A DNA stretch of 36,096 bases from Puniceicoccales bacterium. Lineage in GTDB: Bacteria; Verrucomicrobiota; Verrucomicrobiia; Opitutales; UBA953. Position numbers and translations under genes: made by a program. This document shows positions 33,355-36,096 of this stretch, one piece after another. The stretch spans positions 1 to 36,096 of the forward strand of contig JAISSQ010000058.1 of NCBI GenBank assembly GCA_031273045.1, written 5' to 3'. The notes under the pieces are model-generated. The model saw nothing but the letters and a program-made list of their open reading frames with translations, did no database searches and had not been told where the DNA came from. Position 1 is the first letter of the stretch. Each line of letters opens with the position of its first letter.

Positions 33355-36096
33355 TCAAAATTCCCAGACGCCGGAGCCGACGGTCTTCTTCGCGCCGTCA
33401 GGCAGCACAACTTCGGCGGTGGTGTTCGGCGGGATGCGGACGCGGAGGTGGAATTTTTTGCCGCCGGCAGTTTTGTCACCGGTGCCGGTGGTGGTGCTTT
33501 TGCCGCCGGCGGTGCTTTTTTCGCCACCGGTGCCGCCGGTGATTTCCCACGCGCTTTCGACGGTGCCGTAGGGGGTCTCGTAGGTGGCGCGGGCGGAGGT
33601 GAGGTCGCCGACGGGTTGCGGGGCGATGAGGAGGTCGCGGAAGCCGACGGAGGTGGGTTTTTGACGGATGCCGGCGAGGCCGCTATAGAACCACTCGAAG
33701 AGGTGACCGAGCATGAAGTGGTTGTTCGAGACGTGGCCGTAGGCCTGCCACGATTCGGTGAGGGCGGTGGCGCCGCTGCGCAGGATCCAGCCGTAGCCGG
33801 GGACGTCGGAGCGGGTGTTCATGTCGTAGAGGACGTCGGAGCGGCCGTTTTCCTCCAAGGCGCGGACGACGTAGCGGTAGCCGACGTCGCCGGCGGTGAG
33901 GGCGTTTTTGCGGCGGCGGATGTCGGCGACGAGGTTGGCGAGGACGCGCGGTTTGTCGGCGTCGGCGACGAGTCCGACGTGCAGCGCCATGGCGTTGGCG
34001 GTCTGGCTGCCGCGTTCGATTTGGGCGGTGTCGGGGTTGAAGAATTTGGTGTTGAAGGCGTGTTTGATTTTGTCGGCGAGGGCGGCGTAGCGGGCGGCGT
34101 CGGCGGGTTTGCCGAGGAGGGTGGCGGCGTCGCGCAGGATGGTGGTGTTGTAGTAGTAGATTGCGGTGGCGGTGACGCCGTTGGCGGTGAGTTGGGCGCG
34201 TCCCGGGTGGCGGGGTCCGATGTCATACCAGTCGCCGAGGCCGTAGGCGACGATGTGGTTTTTCGCGCGTGAGGAGAGGTAGTCGAGGTAGCGTTGCATC
34301 GCCGGGTAGTGGCGTTCGAGGAGGCGGCGGTCGGCGAAGAAGCGGTAGTGGAACCACGGGGAGATGATGAAGGCGCTGCCCCATTCGGGGGTGTCTTCGA
34401 AGCCGCCGTTGAAGCGGACGTATTCGGGGGCGATTGTGGGGACGCAGCCGTTGGGGAGTTGGGAGGCGGCGATGTCGTTCATGATTTTTCCGTAGAGGCG
34501 GGCGAGGTTGTAGCGGTAGAGGAGGGAGGGTTGCATGAGGTGGGCTTCTTCGAGCCAGCCGAGTTTCTCGCGGTGGGGGCAGTCGGTGAGGACGCTCGCC
34601 ATGTTGCTGCGCAGCGCCCAGTCGATGAGTTTGTGGGTGTCGTTGAAGATGGGTTTGGAGCAGGTGAAGTCGCCGGTCTGTGCGGCGGAGTTGGCGGTGT
34701 GCAGGCCTTCGAGGGCGACGATTTCGGGGAGGCCGGCGGGGTTCGGCTCGCCGGCGGGGACGGCGCCTTCGACCTGCACGTAGCGGAAGCCGTAGTAGGT
34801 GAACTGCGGTTGCCACGTCTGCGCGCCGGCGCCGGCGCGGGGGGTGAACGCGAGGATATACGGCGAGCCGCAACTGCCCTGCGAGACGGTGACGTCGCTC
34901 TTGTCGTCCTTGGCGGTGCGGAGGAGTTCGCCCGGGCGGAAGGTGATTTTCTGCGCCGCCGGCGGTTTTGTTTTTGATGCTGCCGGTGGCGTCGCCGGCG
35001 GTGCTGCCGGCGGTCGCGCGGTGACGCGGATGATGCCGGAGGCGTTTTGACCGAGGTCGTAAATCCACGCGCCGCGTTTGTTCTTGAAGACCTTCTTGGG
35101 CGGGAGGACGGCGCGGACGGCGAGCGGCGTGGCGCGCATTGAGCGGAGTTTGCCTTCGTAGGAGACGCGCAGCGCCGGCGCCCACGCGGAGTCGTCGAAG
35201 CCGGCGGACTTCCAACCGCGCTGCTCAAGGTTGGCGTCGAAATCCTCGCCGCCGTAGATGCTGCAAAACGTGATTGCGCTGGGTGCGGCGCGCCACGAGG
35301 TGTCGGAGACGACGTTCTCGACGGAGCCGTCGGTGTATTCGAGCCGCAGCAGGAGGCGCATTTTCGGGGCGCCGTGCGAGATGAGGACTTTGAGATAGCG
35401 TTCGGCAGGCGTGTCATAGAAACCGCCGCCGAGCATGACACCGGCGGCGTTGGCGGCACCGGCGCGGAGTTGGCGCGTGACGTCGAAGGTCACGTAGAGC
35501 GCCTCCTTGTCGAACTTCGTCCAACCGGCGTCGAGGAAGCGCGAGCCGACCTTCTCGCCGTTGAGAAAGAACTCGAAGTGGCCGAGACCGGCGACGTAGG
35601 CGGTGGCGCGGGCGAGGTCGGCGCGCACGGCGAACTCCTTGCGGAACTGCGGCATCTTGTAGTGCGGCGCGGTGCGGAGTTTGCGGCCTTGGCGGACGTT
35701 CCCCGGACCGGAGAGACCGGGCACGATGCGCTCCTTCGGGTTGTCCTTTTCGAGCGCGAGCCAGTCCGCGCCGCGCCAGTCGGACTCGCCGAGCAGCCCG
35801 ACGGAGAACCGTTGCGGGTCGCTCCACGGGAGCGCGTTGCCGGCGGCGTCCCACGCGCGCGCCTTCCAGAAGTAGAGACCGTTTGCGACGAGTTTGCGCG
35901 CATCGCCGGCGAACGGGACGAGCACGGAGTCGCGGGAGGCGACGCGCCCGCTGTCCCAGATGTCGCCGGTGTTCGCCGCGAGTTTTTCCGGCGAGGACGC
36001 GACGATGATTTGGTATCCGCCCTGAATGAAATTGGGCGCGCCGGTGGCGGTCTTCCAACTGAAGCGCGGCGGATTGAGCACCGGCGTCGTGCCCGC
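33355..36096 (-). CDS. alpha-L-rhamnosidase, GH78 family (5' end beyond the window)
   Basis: At least 913 residues; the frame is open to the window edge, with GTTPVLNPPRFSWK near the beginning, so the true N-terminus (probably a signal peptide) lies outside. It has the GH78 order: an N-terminal Fn3-like domain (YQIIVASSPEKL), carbohydrate-binding beta domains (RKEFAVRADLARATAYVAG and LGHFEFFLNGEKVG), then the (alpha/alpha)6 barrel with SVLTDCPHREKLGWLEEAHL holding the catalytic acid region. A C-terminal beta domain follows with two repeat-coded segments: PPAAPPATPPAASKTKPPAA and a Gly/Thr/Lys tract near the end. It removes rhamnose from plant or algal polysaccharides such as rhamnogalacturonan. 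The stop lies 14 bp from the MITE-like element. Confidence 0.92.
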   Translation of the reverse strand, partial: AGTTPVLNPPRFSWKTATGAPNFIQGGYQIIVASSPEKLAANTGDIWDSGRVASRDSVLVPFAGDARKLVANGLYFWKARAWDAAGNALPWSDPQRFSVGLLGESDWRGADWLALEKDNPKERIVPGLSGPGNVRQGRKLRTAPHYKMPQFRKEFAVRADLARATAYVAGLGHFEFFLNGEKVGSRFLDAGWTKFDKEALYVTFDVTRQLRAGAANAAGVMLGGGFYDTPAERYLKVLISHGAPKMRLLLRLEYTDGSVENVVSDTSWRAAPSAITFCSIYGGEDFDANLEQRGWKSAGFDDSAWAPALRVSYEGKLRSMRATPLAVRAVLPPKKVFKNKRGAWIYDLGQNASGIIRVTARPPAAPPATPPAASKTKPPAAQKITFRPGELLRTAKDDKSDVTVSQGSCGSPYILAFTPRAGAGAQTWQPQFTYYGFRYVQVEGAVPAGEPNPAGLPEIVALEGLHTANSAAQTGDFTCSKPIFNDTHKLIDWALRSNMASVLTDCPHREKLGWLEEAHLMQPSLLYRYNLARLYGKIMNDIAASQLPNGCVPTIAPEYVRFNGGFEDTPEWGSAFIISPWFHYRFFADRRLLERHYPAMQRYLDYLSSRAKNHIVAYGLGDWYDIGPRHPGRAQLTANGVTATAIYYYNTTILRDAATLLGKPADAARYAALADKIKHAFNTKFFNPDTAQIERGSQTANAMALHVGLVADADKPRVLANLVADIRRRKNALTAGDVGYRYVVRALEENGRSDVLYDMNTRSDVPGYGWILRSGATALTESWQAYGHVSNNHFMLGHLFEWFYSGLAGIRQKPTSVGFRDLLIAPQPVGDLTSARATYETPYGTVESAWEITGGTGGEKSTAGGKSTTTGTGDKTAGGKKFHLRVRIPPNTTAEVVLPDGAKKTVGSGVWEF

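Noticed and set aside
33355-33600. CRISPR-like pattern suggested by repeated CCGGTG units near the end of the GH78 gene and elsewhere
   Set aside because: Units are only 6-10 bases, irregularly spaced and partly coding; there are no uniform repeats and spacers and no cas genes.

Overview
This window is GC-rich chromosomal DNA (roughly 65% by eye, not computed) from a heterotrophic, diderm-type bacterium. The mix of an HzsA-like secreted cytochrome c protein, GH51 and GH78 glycosidases, a secreted SGNH hydrolase, a 3D-domain protein and many starts without a Shine-Dalgarno sequence points to the PVC group. Verrucomicrobiota (Opitutae-like) is my best guess, but it is an inference. I see no phage, plasmid, CRISPR, tRNA or rRNA gene.

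Layout: (1) 1-3811, a large secreted protein with a Cys/Tyr pentapeptide stalk and six Cna-B (isopeptide) modules. It is preceded by a 19-base C tract and a hairpin-rich leader, and closed by a terminator. (2) 3889-5089, gamma-carbonic anhydrase-like protein and a SLOG-like Rossmann protein. (3) 5116-8101, minus strand: small lipoprotein, oppB-type and oppC-type permeases, fabG. (4) 8242-10125, argS with an inserted repeat. (5) 10140-11307, minus strand: a low-GC pair, an 82-aa protein overlapping an SDH-type Clp-fold serine protease. (6) 11476-19142: solitary atpG, a secreted unknown, rplL-rpoB without rplJ or rpoC, a 3D-domain protein and a small Cys-rich membrane protein. (7) 19078-20366, minus strand: a stand-alone topoisomerase C-terminal-repeat protein and an unknown. 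(8) 20441-23359, HzsA-like cytochrome protein. (9) 23491-26889, minus strand: GH51 arabinofuranosidase and a PAS histidine kinase. (10) 27093-28912: P-loop kinase and AAA/DUF4143 ATPase. (11) 29063-31118: UbiA prenyltransferase and a HAD-GtrA fusion, read as a lipid-linked pentose cassette. (12) 31105-33139: an ABC ATPase with degenerate motifs, divergent from an SGNH hydrolase. (13) 33355-36096, minus strand: a GH78 rhamnosidase running off the window.

The most unusual feature is the repeat load. A short motif of the form CRCCGGYG and its relatives peppers intergenic DNA and enters many genes in frame as Gly/Thr/Ala/Pro-rich loops. A longer composite repeat sits in the same reading frame in both argS and the HzsA-like gene. 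A roughly 120-bp MITE-like element with 24-bp perfect terminal inverted repeats occurs twice. Core operons (ATP synthase, rplJL-rpoBC) are also broken up, which fits a heavily rearranged genome, or an assembly artefact that should be excluded.
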